A stretch of 64,000 nucleotides of DNA from Hexactinellida sp. DTS-2022 (lineage: Eukaryota > Porifera > Hexactinellida), in assembly GCA_028753945.1 (NCBI GenBank), contig JAPNXP010000017.1, positions 1,550,001-1,614,000 of the forward strand. Direction: 5' to 3'. This document shows, in pieces, positions 21,433 to 31,865 of the stretch (within the stretch, counting starts at the first letter, position 1; each line of letters begins with the position of its first letter). The position numbers and the translations under genes were made by a program. Under the pieces are notes generated by a model that saw only the letters and a list, made by a program, of their open reading frames with translations, did not search any database and was not told the DNA's origin.

Positions 21433-22121
21433 ATATCCAGTAATACACTTATTCTTTAAAATATTGCAATCAATACAGGAGAACCTGCTCAGTGCTCATA
21501 TTATAGCATTGGTCCTTTGAATGATCAATTCAATAATCAATGCGACAATTTCACGCATATTTTTAGCAGTCATTAACTTGGGACATCTGCAACCATTACG
21601 TCGATATATTTATATTTACTACTATAATTATGTGGAATAACTTAACTAGTGTCGGGGCCATTATAGAGCACATTGCATAACAACTCGATTATCGAGACTT
21701 ACTTTTGTCTGCAAAATTGCAGGCATTACCAAATTAGCAATAAAGTAAATGCAAACCACTTTTATAATTTCTGTTGCTACAATATTATATTTGTTGTTAC
21801 ACACTCGTTTGTTTTATTCGTTTATGCGTCAGGTCTGTAATATTGACCAAACTTATTTTATACATAACTAGTCCATTTTTCTGCTGATTTAGTTTAATTA
21901 ATAGCATTTTGAAATGGAGAAGGCTAACACTAACTCCATCCCTCCATTTCAACACGCATTACCTGTAACCTCTCCAACAATTATAACTCTAGTTTTACAA
22001 TATAAAACTTTACATTTAGTTAGGAGATTTACTCCCAATAGCTAGTCTATCCTTACTTACACTGGTTCAGTTTGAACTACATACTACTATATACTATTAC
22101 ACTACTATACTAGTTAGTGCA
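21433..22121. promoter_or_regulatory. Divergent DGCR8/APH-1 intergenic region
   Basis: 689 bp separate the two divergently transcribed starts, so both promoters lie here. It is AT-rich. One hairpin is visible: TGAAATGGAG (21910-21919) pairs with CTCCATTTCA (21942-21951). I see no convincing TATA box or known binding site. Confidence 0.5.
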
Positions 22122-22859
22122 ATGACGCTATTTGCGTGTGTCTCCTACGCACTGATAGCGTACGGGCCCGCCACTGCGCTGATACTCGTCACCACGTACC
22201 GCTACGCGGAGCAGGCCCTCCTGATGCTGGTGTGCGCCTTCGTATGGCTCCTGTCGCTCCTGGGCTCCTCCCTCGTGTGGACAGCTGTTCCGCCCCTCAG
22301 AGAGACTCCCGCATTCACTCTGCCCTTCTCCGTAGTCCTCCAGGAGGCCGCGCGCGTCCTGACATTCCTAATCGCCAGACAGCTCGCTAGGAAGTTCCCC
22401 AACCCCGACCCCAGGTACAGACACCAGCTGGCCTATTCGGCCGGAGCTGGGTTCGGACTGGCCAGCGGTCTGTTTATGTTCCTCAATGTCCTGAAGAGCT
22501 CTCTGGGCCCCGGCGTGGTGGGGCTGAGGGGCAGCTGGTCCTATCCGCAATTCGTGCTCAGCTCTGCTCTCCTCACCTGTGCATTCACGCTGCTACACAT
22601 CCCCTGGAGCGTTATACTATTCGACGCCTGCCACCGGAGGAAATGGCTGCTGCTGTTCATTGCTCCGGCCACACACATGCTAGTGTCCGCACTGACTCTG
22701 CTGAACACCACAATAACGATATGGCCCTCCCTCATAGCGAGCTATCTGCTGCTACTCGTGCTGGCTGTACTAGCCTTTCTAACGGCTGGGGGGAACCTGA
22801 GGGATACGGCGAGGATCTGCTGTAAGAGAGAGTCCGCGAATAACGAGTCTATCCAGTAG
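22122..22859 (+). CDS. APH1: Gamma-secretase subunit APH-1
   Basis: A single exon of 245 residues (about 250-265 in vertebrates). APH-1 is the seven-pass scaffold of gamma-secretase, with presenilin, nicastrin and PEN-2, which cleaves Notch and other type I proteins in the membrane. The N-terminus has AYGPATALILVT. The conserved transmembrane GxxxGxxxG is GAGFGLASG, followed by LGPGVVGLRG. The two buried histidines are in LLHIPWSVILFDACHRRKW and ATHMLVSALTLLN. FLTAGGNLRD ends the last helix. Seven hydrophobic segments can be counted. Confidence 0.95.
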   Translation: MTLFACVSYALIAYGPATALILVTTYRYAEQALLMLVCAFVWLLSLLGSSLVWTAVPPLRETPAFTLPFSVVLQEAARVLTFLIARQLARKFPNPDPRYRHQLAYSAGAGFGLASGLFMFLNVLKSSLGPGVVGLRGSWSYPQFVLSSALLTCAFTLLHIPWSVILFDACHRRKWLLLFIAPATHMLVSALTLLNTTITIWPSLIASYLLLLVLAVLAFLTAGGNLRDTARICCKRESANNESIQ

Positions 22860-23031
22860 AGAGTTGTAATTAATCAATCTGTAATTGTGTATAATGTATT
22901 AACAAATATTGATCTTCTATTGAATTATACTACCAAAGCTAGATATACAGTAAGTCGTGGTTTTGAATATTTGCAGTAAATATACCCTCAGTTACCTTTA
23001 TATCAGAGCAGATTGTATAGCTATTACCTGA

Positions 23032-24415
23032 ATGGCTTGCAGGAATGTTAACCCAGACGAAGATTTCTATGACGCGGAGCCCGAATCAGACCGCTACACG
23101 GTAGACTTCGAGGCTAACTTCTCCAGTAGGCTGGCTGCGGAGCGGGAGAAACTTAAACAGGTATTCCGGGGTCTGCACGGGAGTCTAGCGGCCAGGGAGG
23201 GCGAGCTGCTGGCCTCGCTGGAAACGATCGGACAGAGAATCGTGAGTGCGATTAGAGAGCGACAGCAGCAGCTAGACAAGCTGCAGAGGACTATAAACGG
23301 GCTGTCGGTTAGTCTGCGGGATAACTACATGCTCAGCACTCTCCACGAGACGCAGCGGCCTATGCTGAAGCTAATTAGCGAGCTAGGAGACCAGTGTGAG
23401 AAGATATCCATGGTACTTGTTAGTGTAAGCGTTGAGTCACTGCAGAAAGCTATACAGCAGTTTGGACAGATTGAGCACGAGTTAGCTGAGCCCAGCTCAA
23501 ACAAGAGAAACTCTATTAGCTTAGCAGAAGCATCTGCTATGTACAAGGGCCGCAGTGATCCCGTGTGGGTGAGTAATATACCGAATGAGACTTCCTTCAT
23601 TATGAAGTCTGGGCTGATTCCGACCAGACAACTCGCGATTAATCGCACTTCCGGAATGGTAGCGATTGCCGATAAGTCCCAGGAGCGTATTCATGTGTTC
23701 ACAGAAGAGGGGAACTACGTACACTGTGTTAAGCCGGGCATCGGTCCGCCTATAGGCGTCGTGTTTGCTTCTGATCACCTGTTTGTGACGTCATCTGGCG
23801 TGCTGGCTAAGATATCCACTGATGAATGGGTTGTTAAGAATACGCGTAAGGAGAATAACTTTACTTGTGCTGGACAGCTGGAGAGGTAATGTGTATGCGT
23901 GTTTGCCAGACAATAACGGTATAGCGATGTACAGTGAGGGAGATTTAGCTTACAACGGGCTTGTCAGCTTACAGGTAGAAAGTGTGGATAAAGATCGATG
24001 CTTGAGTGATTTTAAAGTTCTCGGAAACAGTTTCTATGTTCTATTCTGCCACTGCAATAGCTGGCTGTCAGAATTCGGTCTCTTTCGGAGCGACGAGTTT
24101 CCTCTGCAGGAATACTCGAGAGAGGGCAGACATGTCCGTAACATTGTGTCTGGAGATATTCTCAAGGCCCCTGCTTATTTCTGTTTCGATGACCACAGTA
24201 ATATTATCGTTACAACTATAGGTACCTTCCATGATGAGATTATTATTCTGTCGGAAGAGGGAGCTAATGTTGGGTCTGTTGGAACGTTTTGGTTATTCGG
24301 TTTGTTTCAGCCTACGAAGAGCGTGTGTAACCCGAGTGGAATAGTTTGTAACTCGAAAGGGAACATATTAGTCGCCTGCACATTCACTAACTATTTGGTA
24401 CTGCAAGCTTATTAA
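23032..24415 (+). CDS. Coiled-coil/NHL-repeat protein 1, needs a +1 frameshift
   Basis: Intronless. Frame 1 runs 23032-23889 (285 residues). A second frame covers the rest to 24415 and is open upstream only back to a TGA at 23786. Together they make about 480 residues: an alpha-helical N-terminus (about 30-160, heptad-like, with REGELLASLETIGQRI), then NHL-type beta-propeller blades (VAIADKSQERIHVFTEEGNYV onward), ending LVLQAY. Two paralogues (45856-47286, 53318-54574) run through the matching region in one frame. Alignment by eye retains residues on both sides of the shift, so a single-base discontinuity fits better than an intron. A 40-bp intron (23846-23885, GTAAGG..GAGAG) would also restore the frame but would delete conserved-length sequence. 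No RING or B-box is present, so a ligase role cannot be claimed. Same state in copy 2. Confidence 0.75.
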
Positions 24416-24641
24416 TACATCATGCCTTATACATCAACGGATTATATAGTCTGTCATTTAGTTCTCAAATAGTTATATTTATCAGGCAGAAAGTTATTTT
24501 ATTATTTATATATCGCAACTTTTGAAACCTGTGGCGAAGTCCGTTAAGTAAAGAATACATTTAATTGTAAATCAGTATTCTATATACTTATACTATATTT
24601 AATGTAGATTAACTGTTTAGTAGTTGAATAGGTTTGAATCG

Positions 24642-27600
24642 ATGGCTAAATTCATTTCGGATCTGCGAACCCGACTCCAGAGCGAACACACGTACATAGC
24701 TAACCAGAAGCAGTTGCTAGGGTTACTGGCTAAGAATGTGGAAACGAAACTATCGAATCTGTACTTGACAGCCTGGTTCTTGGCTTACCTCAAAGAGAAC
24801 CACGACAAGGTTAAGTCTAGGGTAATTCAGCCGATAGACTTCGTTAGAATCGTTCAGTACAAATCCACCCTTCTCAACACAGACATTAAGCTCTCCACAG
24901 AAATAACCTACCACGACACTCCCAATATAATCCTCTCCACCATGAGACAGGAACCTAAAATAGTCGCGCTTCTAATCTCACAGCAGGAGCGAACAGAGAA
25001 ACAGGAGAGCCTAGCGAGAATTGTGTACTCGTCAGTGTTTGGTAGCCTGTTGACAGTTGAGGACGAGTTCCTGTTCCTTAAGGTTATGATGGAGCTGTTG
25101 CGTCTGGAGTTCGAGCATTGTAAGTCCTATTACGATCTATTCCAGAAAGGTTCAGGGTTCAAGAGTCTATTCACCATATACCTGGAGAACTCAATCGAAG
25201 TGAAGGGATACTTCCTAACCGTATTTCAGAAGCAGATTCATTTCCTGATGGACGAAGAGCTGTTCCTTGAGTTCGAGGAGAGCAAAGCTGAGATGCACGC
25301 GTGTCAGGGGTACCCCGGGGAGGGGGAGTATGCCATTCTGGGAAACAGCGAAGAGATCAAACTCAAGATTAGAGAGTCAGCTGAGTTTATAGGCACTCTC
25401 GTCACTAACCTAATCAGGTCCCTCAACCAACAGCTGGGGCTAACTCCGTGCACAGTGCGGTTATTGGCAAACCTTGTGAAACGCGAAATATCTAAGAAAT
25501 GGACGCTGCCAGTTGAAGCTATCCAGAGCTGTTTGGCTAGTCTCATTTTCGGATCCTTCATAGTCCCCGTGATAGCGGACCCGGCTTCGTTCGGACTGAT
25601 TGAGGATTCCCTGCTAACGGACCGCATTCGCTCCAACCTGAACTGCATGGCGACTGTGCTGCATAACCTCCCACGCATGAACTGGAGGCGACTGAGCGCA
25701 GACCTGAAACTGGTGTTCCGCCACACCAACGTGGACATATATGCTAGCTATATAGACTCGCTCGTGCTGGGACAGGTATGTCAGAGCGAGTTTGTTGAGG
25801 GAAGGATGAGCCTCGAAATGTTCAAGAACTCTGTTTGCTTCTTCTACAAGAAAATAGAAGCTGAGAGAACTAATTTCCTTATTTCTGAAGGGGATCTAAT
25901 ATTTCTACAGGAGTCAATTGCGAAACTTGACAACAACAAGCCTACAAAGGATTGTAGTCCTATCCTACGCCGTTTAAAAGATTCTAAACCATTAATTCCC
26001 TCACCGATAAGGAGCGAACTCATCCAGCAATCTAGAAGGAAGAAGCACTCCTCAGAAGACAATAAACCGGTGTCTGTCACAGTGCTGCCTAAGTTAATGC
26101 TATTCCCGTTCAAAGACAGGGAAAACGATGAACAGGAATGCTTCGAGATAAAAACAGAGGAGGAGATAGTGCACGGCAAGAAACAGGTTTCCTCTCTACG
26201 CGAAATCGCGAAAGAGAACACCGCCATAGAGAGTGCCTTGAAGGAATCCTACTGCTTAGATGGGAACTTCCTGTTCACCCGTAGCGCCAGGACGAGAGAG
26301 AACTCCGTCTCGGGCTACGACACCCTTCGGAGACAGGTCGACAGCGTGTGTCACCTCTCCTCAGTTGAAGACACCTCCGAGACGAGCTCCTCCAGCGGAG
26401 ACGAGGAGGACAAGAGCTACGAGGGAGACACCAGCGGGATCGGCTCTCTCGCGAATTCTAACTCCTCCAGCTACAAAGCGAACTCCCAGCTCACCCCCCG
26501 GACCCTCATGGTCCCGCCCCCCCTGCCCCCCTACCCCTCCTCCAAGGCCTCCGTCTCTCTCGACCGGATGTCCCCGCAGTCCGACTCGGACAGTCTGGAG
26601 CACTCCGGCTGCTCGGCCGAGGCGCCCGCTAAGGTGTCCATGGTCCGCCTGCAGCGGTCCGCCTCCCTCGGAGACAGGGACTGCTGGGACAAACAGGAAC
26701 TGCGCATCGACATATACGAGAACGCAGCGTTCCTAAGGAAGCCGCCCTCCCCTAGCAAGTCCAGCACGCTAGTTCCCTCCCCGAAGAAGCCAGTGGCCGT
26801 GTGCGACTCCCTCCCCGTCTCCAAGCACTCGCGCGGGGACAAGGGCGTGTCCGCGGAAGTGATGCTGCGGAAGGGAAATAAGTTCCGGAAGAATGCCAGG
26901 AATATAATTAAATCGGTCAGCACTTTCGGTCACGCCCAGAAACACAGCAAACGCTTGGAGTCCCTCTCCCTCTCCAAATCCGGGTCTCAGTCTGATTTCT
27001 CAAACAGCAAAGAGCTGACTATCCCGGCTAAGGACTCCCAGTGGTCTAAGCTAAGAGCCTCTACATTCACATACATGACAATGCAGTCCCAACATAAGAA
27101 CATCCCCACCTCAAAGTACTTCACACTGCTACCAGTGGACACCAGTATCAGCTCCTTCGAGACAGACATTAGCTCCGTGATAAAGCGACTGCGTCTGGTC
27201 CTGTCCACCTCTTCCTACCCGGACCTGAACATCCCGGAGCCTGACTTCCTGCCCGTGGAGATTCAGAGACAGGCGACTCAGCTGGCTCTCGGGTCGCTGG
27301 CGGCCTCGCCCCGACAGATATCCATGTCCCAGGAGATAGCCAACAAGCGGAGTCTCATCGCGCTGCTCAACCACGAGTTTAACGTCGCCATCTCTCGCAA
27401 CGAGACTCCGCAGATCGCGCTCACCTCGGACATGCTGCACATAGTGGATATTATGCCGGAGCAACAGGTGGAAGCGGTCATTGACGGTCTCATAAAGGAG
27501 TATTATGCTCGCAAGGAGTACGTCCAGTACCTGACACAGACCTCCCTACAGCTGACTGCACAGCAAGAGCAGATACAGGCCTACGATAAGTCGGTTCTCA

Positions 27601-28310
27601 AACAGGTCGAGGAGCTGGAGAAGCTGTTCATGGACACAGAAGTGAGGTCCTATCTGCTACAGACCAACGCGCTATCCCAGCTCGATCTCAATCTCTCTCT
27701 CTCGGACAACAAACCTCTCACCATACGGAAACAGATCTACGTAACACTGGAACAGATGGGATTAGACCCCGTGTGGCATAACTGGGTGCACCACGAGGCG
27801 TTGCTATGCTCAATCGAAAGGAATGTCTTCAATCATATTTTCTACGGTCTCTTCTTCCCGAATGAAGTCAAGGACCAGGATGACAATGAACTGTTCAGAA
27901 TCCGATTGGAAATGCTGAGTAGGAAACTTAAGGTAGATGACGCATTTCTCGGCATTGATCCCAAGTACCATTTCAGTGCCCCTTGGCCTGGAGCCCTACA
28001 AGTGCTGCATACAATCAATATGTACAAGGCACCTAGAGATAAGCTTTGCGTGATCACCAACTGCTGTAAGCTGATCACAAATCTGTTGCACTACACTGAT
28101 CCAATGGGGGCGCTAGGGGCAGATGAAATTCTGCCAGTTCTTATTTTCGTTACAGTCAATTCAAACCCAAAGTATTTGTTCGCAAACTCTACTTTCCTCG
28201 AGCAATACTCCGACAGTATTGAGAAGGGCGAATGCGCTTATTGGTTCAATCAGTTTTTTATCGCAATTAGCAATGTGAATACATTGTTAATTTCCTACGG
28301 GATAGTTTAA
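24642..28310 (+). CDS. GAPVD1: GAPVD1-like RasGAP/VPS9 endocytic regulator
   Basis: A single exon of 1222 residues. The start is the ATG at 24642; the open frame extends slightly upstream only through a TTG. GAPVD1 (GAPex-5/RME-6) couples a RasGAP-like domain to a VPS9 domain that activates Rab5-family GTPases in endocytosis. The N-terminus matches the family (LQSEHTYIANQKQLL, then LYLTAWFLAYL). A RasGAP-like region spans about residues 85-385, including the conserved FIVPVIADPASFGLI. A Ser/Pro-rich disordered middle carries a PPPLPPYP stretch and basic patches. The C-terminal VPS9 domain (about 1080-1215) has PWPGALQVLHTINMYKAPRDK, GADEILPVLIFV and YWFNQFF. The lack of introns in so long a gene is notable. 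The middle third is much more GC-rich than the ends. Confidence 0.93.
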   Translation: MAKFISDLRTRLQSEHTYIANQKQLLGLLAKNVETKLSNLYLTAWFLAYLKENHDKVKSRVIQPIDFVRIVQYKSTLLNTDIKLSTEITYHDTPNIILSTMRQEPKIVALLISQQERTEKQESLARIVYSSVFGSLLTVEDEFLFLKVMMELLRLEFEHCKSYYDLFQKGSGFKSLFTIYLENSIEVKGYFLTVFQKQIHFLMDEELFLEFEESKAEMHACQGYPGEGEYAILGNSEEIKLKIRESAEFIGTLVTNLIRSLNQQLGLTPCTVRLLANLVKREISKKWTLPVEAIQSCLASLIFGSFIVPVIADPASFGLIEDSLLTDRIRSNLNCMATVLHNLPRMNWRRLSADLKLVFRHTNVDIYASYIDSLVLGQVCQSEFVEGRMSLEMFKNSVCFFYKKIEAERTNFLISEGDLIFLQESIAKLDNNKPTKDCSPILRRLKDSKPLIPSPIRSELIQQSRRKKHSSEDNKPVSVTVLPKLMLFPFKDRENDEQECFEIKTEEEIVHGKKQVSSLREIAKENTAIESALKESYCLDGNFLFTRSARTRENSVSGYDTLRRQVDSVCHLSSVEDTSETSSSSGDEEDKSYEGDTSGIGSLANSNSSSYKANSQLTPRTLMVPPPLPPYPSSKASVSLDRMSPQSDSDSLEHSGCSAEAPAKVSMVRLQRSASLGDRDCWDKQELRIDIYENAAFLRKPPSPSKSSTLVPSPKKPVAVCDSLPVSKHSRGDKGVSAEVMLRKGNKFRKNARNIIKSVSTFGHAQKHSKRLESLSLSKSGSQSDFSNSKELTIPAKDSQWSKLRASTFTYMTMQSQHKNIPTSKYFTLLPVDTSISSFETDISSVIKRLRLVLSTSSYPDLNIPEPDFLPVEIQRQATQLALGSLAASPRQISMSQEIANKRSLIALLNHEFNVAISRNETPQIALTSDMLHIVDIMPEQQVEAVIDGLIKEYYARKEYVQYLTQTSLQLTAQQEQIQAYDKSVLKQVEELEKLFMDTEVRSYLLQTNALSQLDLNLSLSDNKPLTIRKQIYVTLEQMGLDPVWHNWVHHEALLCSIERNVFNHIFYGLFFPNEVKDQDDNELFRIRLEMLSRKLKVDDAFLGIDPKYHFSAPWPGALQVLHTINMYKAPRDKLCVITNCCKLITNLLHYTDPMGALGADEILPVLIFVTVNSNPKYLFANSTFLEQYSDSIEKGECAYWFNQFFIAISNVNTLLISYGIV

Positions 28311-28966
28311 ATTTAGCGAACTTTCCCCTTGATTTTATTTCTATTTCTAAGAGAGATTGCAAGTTATAATGTTGGACTTTTTAATTGATAAATCGGTTTC
28401 TCAGATTTGTATTTTAGTAATGTTGTTGTATAAATTAATATTATAAGTGTTTGCATTACAGTTTATTTGTCCACGGCTTGTTTGTTTTACTGATTCCATT
28501 ATTCATGGGAAGTAAACTTATTTACTGTATTGGAATAAACTGCTGAAACATTCCTATATTGGAATCATTAGCTACTAGAATAACCTCGTTAATATAGCTT
28601 TGGTATTTCGTATTAATTCATTAATCAAACCATAATTGTGTTGGCCAGAACATGGACAGGACAATTCTTAATTCCTATTTGAGATTTCCAATTTCTATTG
28701 TCTCCACTTTATCACGTTATATACTATGGTTGAAAATTATGGTTGGGAATCACTATTACGATATACGCTCACTATTTTAATGGATAATACAATTAGCATT
28801 TGAATAAATATAATAATTGCTATAGCCCACTGGCCTATTTATTCTCTCCAATAGGCATAAAACATTATCCCTTCACTTCATAAGAAATTTGCATTCGGCA
28901 TAAAAACTACTTTCAAGGTACATATTGCAGTGTAATTACGACTAATTAGTATTGTGAACAGTTGAA
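28311..28966. other. Intergenic spacer, nothing recognised
   Basis: A 656-bp AT-rich spacer between GAPVD1 and the KCTD gene. No inverted-repeat element or coding signal was found. Confidence 0.5.
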
Positions 28967-29707
28967 ATGGCTACCAATAACACAGATCTCCCTACTACCA
29001 ACAACACATATGCTCCTATGATCAATGAGGTAGATTCCCCGACTTATAATAAGGTGAACGCACACAATCACACCGAACAGATAGAACCACCCAATGCAAT
29101 TGAGAACCATTTCACGCCTCCGAAAGAATGGTTTAAACTGAATGTAGGGGGCACCGTATTCTGTACCAGCCAGAGAACACTGAAAAAGTATCCAAGTTGT
29201 TTTCTAAATGATCTGTTACAGGAGTCTCAGGATAAAATAGCGCCATACATTGATGAGTCAGGTGCACTCCTAATGGATAGGGACCCTAAGTACTTTTCTA
29301 TTTTCCTGAATTATATGCGGAGTGGTTGTATATATCTTCAGGGCGATCTTTCAGAGTGCGCTCTCATCGCCGAAGCGAAATTTTTTAATATTCCAGGATT
29401 GTTAGAAGAGATAAAACAGAAAATTAAAGATAAACACCTCGACATGCAAGCCAACAGTGTACACAGAGTTTGTAGCCTCAAACCAGACGAGTTGTCAGCA
29501 TTCCTATCGTCCCTATCTGACGGGTGGAAACTGTGCCAGGTCCTTCCTAACTCGAACGGTTCCACTTTCCTTGTGATCGTGTCAAAGTCCTTTGATACGC
29601 CCCTGAGTCCTCCTAACCAACCACTGGCGGCCAAAGCAGTGAAAGTATTCGACGAGAAACCCAAGGAGATTACGAAGCATAAAGCTAAATCTTTCAAGTT
29701 TTTGTGA
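28967..29707 (+). CDS. KCTD-family BTB protein (KCTD2/5/17 type)
   Basis: A single exon of 246 residues. After an Asn/Thr-rich 50-residue N-terminus comes a T1-type BTB domain (about 58-155: WFKLNVGGTVFCTS, LLMDRDPKYFSIFLNYMRSG, EAKFFNIPGLLEEI). KCTD proteins of this group assemble as pentamers and act as CUL3 adaptors. The C-terminal part (LKPDELSAFLSSLSDGWKL, then FLVIVSKSF) matches the region after the BTB in KCTD2/5/17 (SDGWKfEQL..FLCVVSrEL), which supports this subgroup over potassium channels. No transmembrane segments are present. An identical copy lies at 41239. Confidence 0.88.
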   Translation: MATNNTDLPTTNNTYAPMINEVDSPTYNKVNAHNHTEQIEPPNAIENHFTPPKEWFKLNVGGTVFCTSQRTLKKYPSCFLNDLLQESQDKIAPYIDESGALLMDRDPKYFSIFLNYMRSGCIYLQGDLSECALIAEAKFFNIPGLLEEIKQKIKDKHLDMQANSVHRVCSLKPDELSAFLSSLSDGWKLCQVLPNSNGSTFLVIVSKSFDTPLSPPNQPLAAKAVKVFDEKPKEITKHKAKSFKFL

Positions 29708-30606
29708 AAATCTTTATAAATTCACATACTTTACAATTATTTCTTTCCTGTATCCCCCATCTACTGTGATAATAGTGACTTATGCAAAATAGTGTTAATT
29801 TAAGCTCCTCCTTACATGCTGAATTATTTTATGCTTGCAGTTGATCTCATGTTATCTCTTTTTGATTCCACGAGACAAGCTTTATATGTTTGTATTATTC
29901 TTATTACTGTGCCGACTATAGTTATACGGTTTGTTTCGTAGTTTTAACTAATTATTACTTAGTATTTGTGCAGAGACAGGCATTTATTGGAGTTTATAAC
30001 CATGCAATAATCGGACTTTTAGGAGCTCGCAATTATTCGATAACTTATTGGGAATTTAGCAAGCTATTGTTATTAATATGAGGTCATCAACTGCTTGTAA
30101 ACTATTTAATTAGCCTAGTACACTCCAGTGAGATTAAATGAAGCCTTGGGTACTTTAAGTATTTCTATTTTGGGAAATATGAATTGGATCCTGGAATCTC
30201 TTTTGATAAGAGTATTTGAATGAACTATTATCAGGATCGATTCAGTAATGTAATGGGACTAACGTATTTAACTTTGGGATTTTCACTAGACCTTCGTTAA
30301 TACAAACACGGATAGGCCAAATATCGGTTAAGGACTAAAGTTTAACTCCCTTAGCCTATACAAATGCAATCAAGAGATCCCGGTTAATAAGAACAAATTC
30401 GCGGTCCCCTGGTGTCCGTATTAGCGAGTCTACTGTATGCCGAGTGCTATCTATCCACATCCGTTCGAGGCCTTTGTCAACGTTACAGATAGTTGATGCA
30501 AGGTTTGTCGGGCTAGCTTAATTAACCGCTTGATTAGTTGATTGTATCATATGATTTGTATTGTGCAGTTTTTAGATAATGGAGCACTACAAATTTAGGT
30601 ACTTAA
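29708..30606. other. Spacer downstream of the KCTD gene
   Basis: AT-rich, with one MITE (30283-30437). It ends at the TTAA where the two copies of the large block part. Confidence 0.55.
30283..30437. repeat. MITE, CGTTAGTACGAAC family
   Basis: Left TCACTAGACCTTCGTTAATAC and right GTATTAGCGAGTCTACTGTA are inverted. GGTTAATAAGAACAAATT and GGTCCCCTGGTG are shared with other family members. The matching copy is at 42555-42709. Confidence 0.7.
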
Positions 30607-31045
30607 GGGTGCTCTGTACTGATATTTTGACACCCGACGACCTAATGTTTTTATTGCGTTTTTGGAAAGTACTAATATATCTAAGATATCCCTGAAAATA
30701 TTAGAGTTCTACTATGTATATATCCTTAGTTATGAACTAGACAATGTCAATATAGGCCTAATCCATACTAGCCAAATATTTACAAAAATTTTTTATGTTA
30801 GTTTTTAGCGCGAAACATGTCAATTATAAAATATACCTGAGTCAATACTCAATGTTTTAAATCGAACCGAAATATGCTTTTTCTTTAATCTACTCTATGT
30901 TATTGTCATTTTTGTGAAATTGGTCAAAAAAACCCCACTATTTTTCATTAAAAGTATACTAATTCAATTTTTTTGTATTATATTGCCAAAACTGCCCGCT
31001 TTTAAAACATGCGCCTACATATACTGAGCATTTTAAAAAAAAGTT
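30607..31045. mobile_element. Possible end of a TTAA-targeting (piggyBac-like) element
   Basis: This 439-bp stretch follows TTAA (30603-30606) and has no counterpart at the same point in copy 2, where TTAA is followed by unrelated sequence. It starts GGGTGCTCTGTACTG and is AT-rich with no long open frame. It runs into the gap, so the other end, the target duplication and any transposase cannot be seen. The TTAA junction is the only positive evidence for a piggyBac-type insertion. Confidence 0.4.
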
Positions 31046-31145
31046 NNNNNNNNNNNNNNNNNNNNNNNNNNNNNNNNNNNNNNNNNNNNNNNNNNNNNNN
31101 NNNNNNNNNNNNNNNNNNNNNNNNNNNNNNNNNNNNNNNNNNNNN
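31046..31145. other. Assembly gap (100 N)
   Basis: Exactly 100 N, the conventional length for a scaffold join of unknown size. It separates the unique tail of copy 1 from the start of copy 2. Confidence 0.99.
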
Positions 31146-31406
31146 ACGGTGCACAAGGTGAGTCAGTACAAGAAGGGTAAGGAGCGGTCCCTGTCTCAGG
31201 GCCGGCGCCGCTACGACCGCAAGCAGAAGGGGTACGGGGGACAGACCAAACCCATCCTCAAGAAGAAAGCCAAGACCACCAGGAAGATAGTGCTCAAGAT
31301 GCAGTGCCAGGAGAGCCACAAGATGAAGCAGAAATCTCTGAAGAGATGCAAGCACTTTGAGCTGGGAGGCGACAAGAAGAGGAAGGGACAGATGATACAG
31401 TTCTAG
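31146..31406 (+). pseudogene. RPL36A: eL42 fragment at contig edge (copy 2)
   Basis: Lacks the first 18 codons because the contig starts inside the gene after the gap; no start codon is available. The remaining sequence is identical to 18874-19134. I regard it as a cut assembly copy rather than a biological pseudogene. Confidence 0.85.
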
Positions 31407-31865
31407 CCTCCAGTCCAGTAGGAATTAGGATAATTAGTTTAGTGGATTAGTCTGTTAGTTATTGATAATAGGATATTAATTATGCCATTAACGTAACCTT
31501 CAAGTGCTATGGGACACTAGAATACTTGGTTGTTTCACTCTGAATCTGTGTATTATACAGCAATTTGTAAATACGCTCCTAATCCTGGTCTGATCCAATT
31601 TCCATCGCCTAAATCACAAATTAATGTTACTGTATAGGAAAAGATTCCAATTTTTCGCGCTCCTAATTAATTTTCCCCCTAAAAGGAGCGTCTCGCGCTC
31701 CTGGATAATTCCTTGCCCTGAATGTCTGTCTAAATATTGTTTTTATTGAGTAATGTAGCTACTAGCTAGTAATTTCCTACAATATTATCTACATAACCTG
31801 AACTCAAAAATAAAATAAAATAAAACAAGTTCGCTCTTCAAACTCTGTCCCTCTGGTTACCATAG

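Larger units (their letters stand above)
18874..30606 (+). repeat. Duplicated block, copy 1 (11,733 bp)
   Basis: Matches 31146-42878 at a constant offset of 12,272 bp. All open frames inside have the same length and translation in both copies, and the spacers look identical by eye. Copy 1 includes complete eL42, DGCR8, APH-1, NHL1, GAPVD1 and KCTD genes. The identity stops at a TTAA (30603-30606). Confidence 0.95.

Noticed and set aside
23846..23885. 40-bp intron in NHL protein 1
   Set aside because: It has GT..AG ends and restores the frame, but it would remove about 13 residues that the paralogues keep. Kept only as an alternative to the frameshift.
26260..26736. Pro/Ser/Arg-rich plus-strand frame inside GAPVD1 (also at 38532)
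   Set aside because: An alternate frame of the GC-rich, Ser/Pro-coding middle of GAPVD1.
30959..31355. Open frames running through the N gap
   Set aside because: They bridge unknown sequence and combine eL42 antisense with the contig tail.
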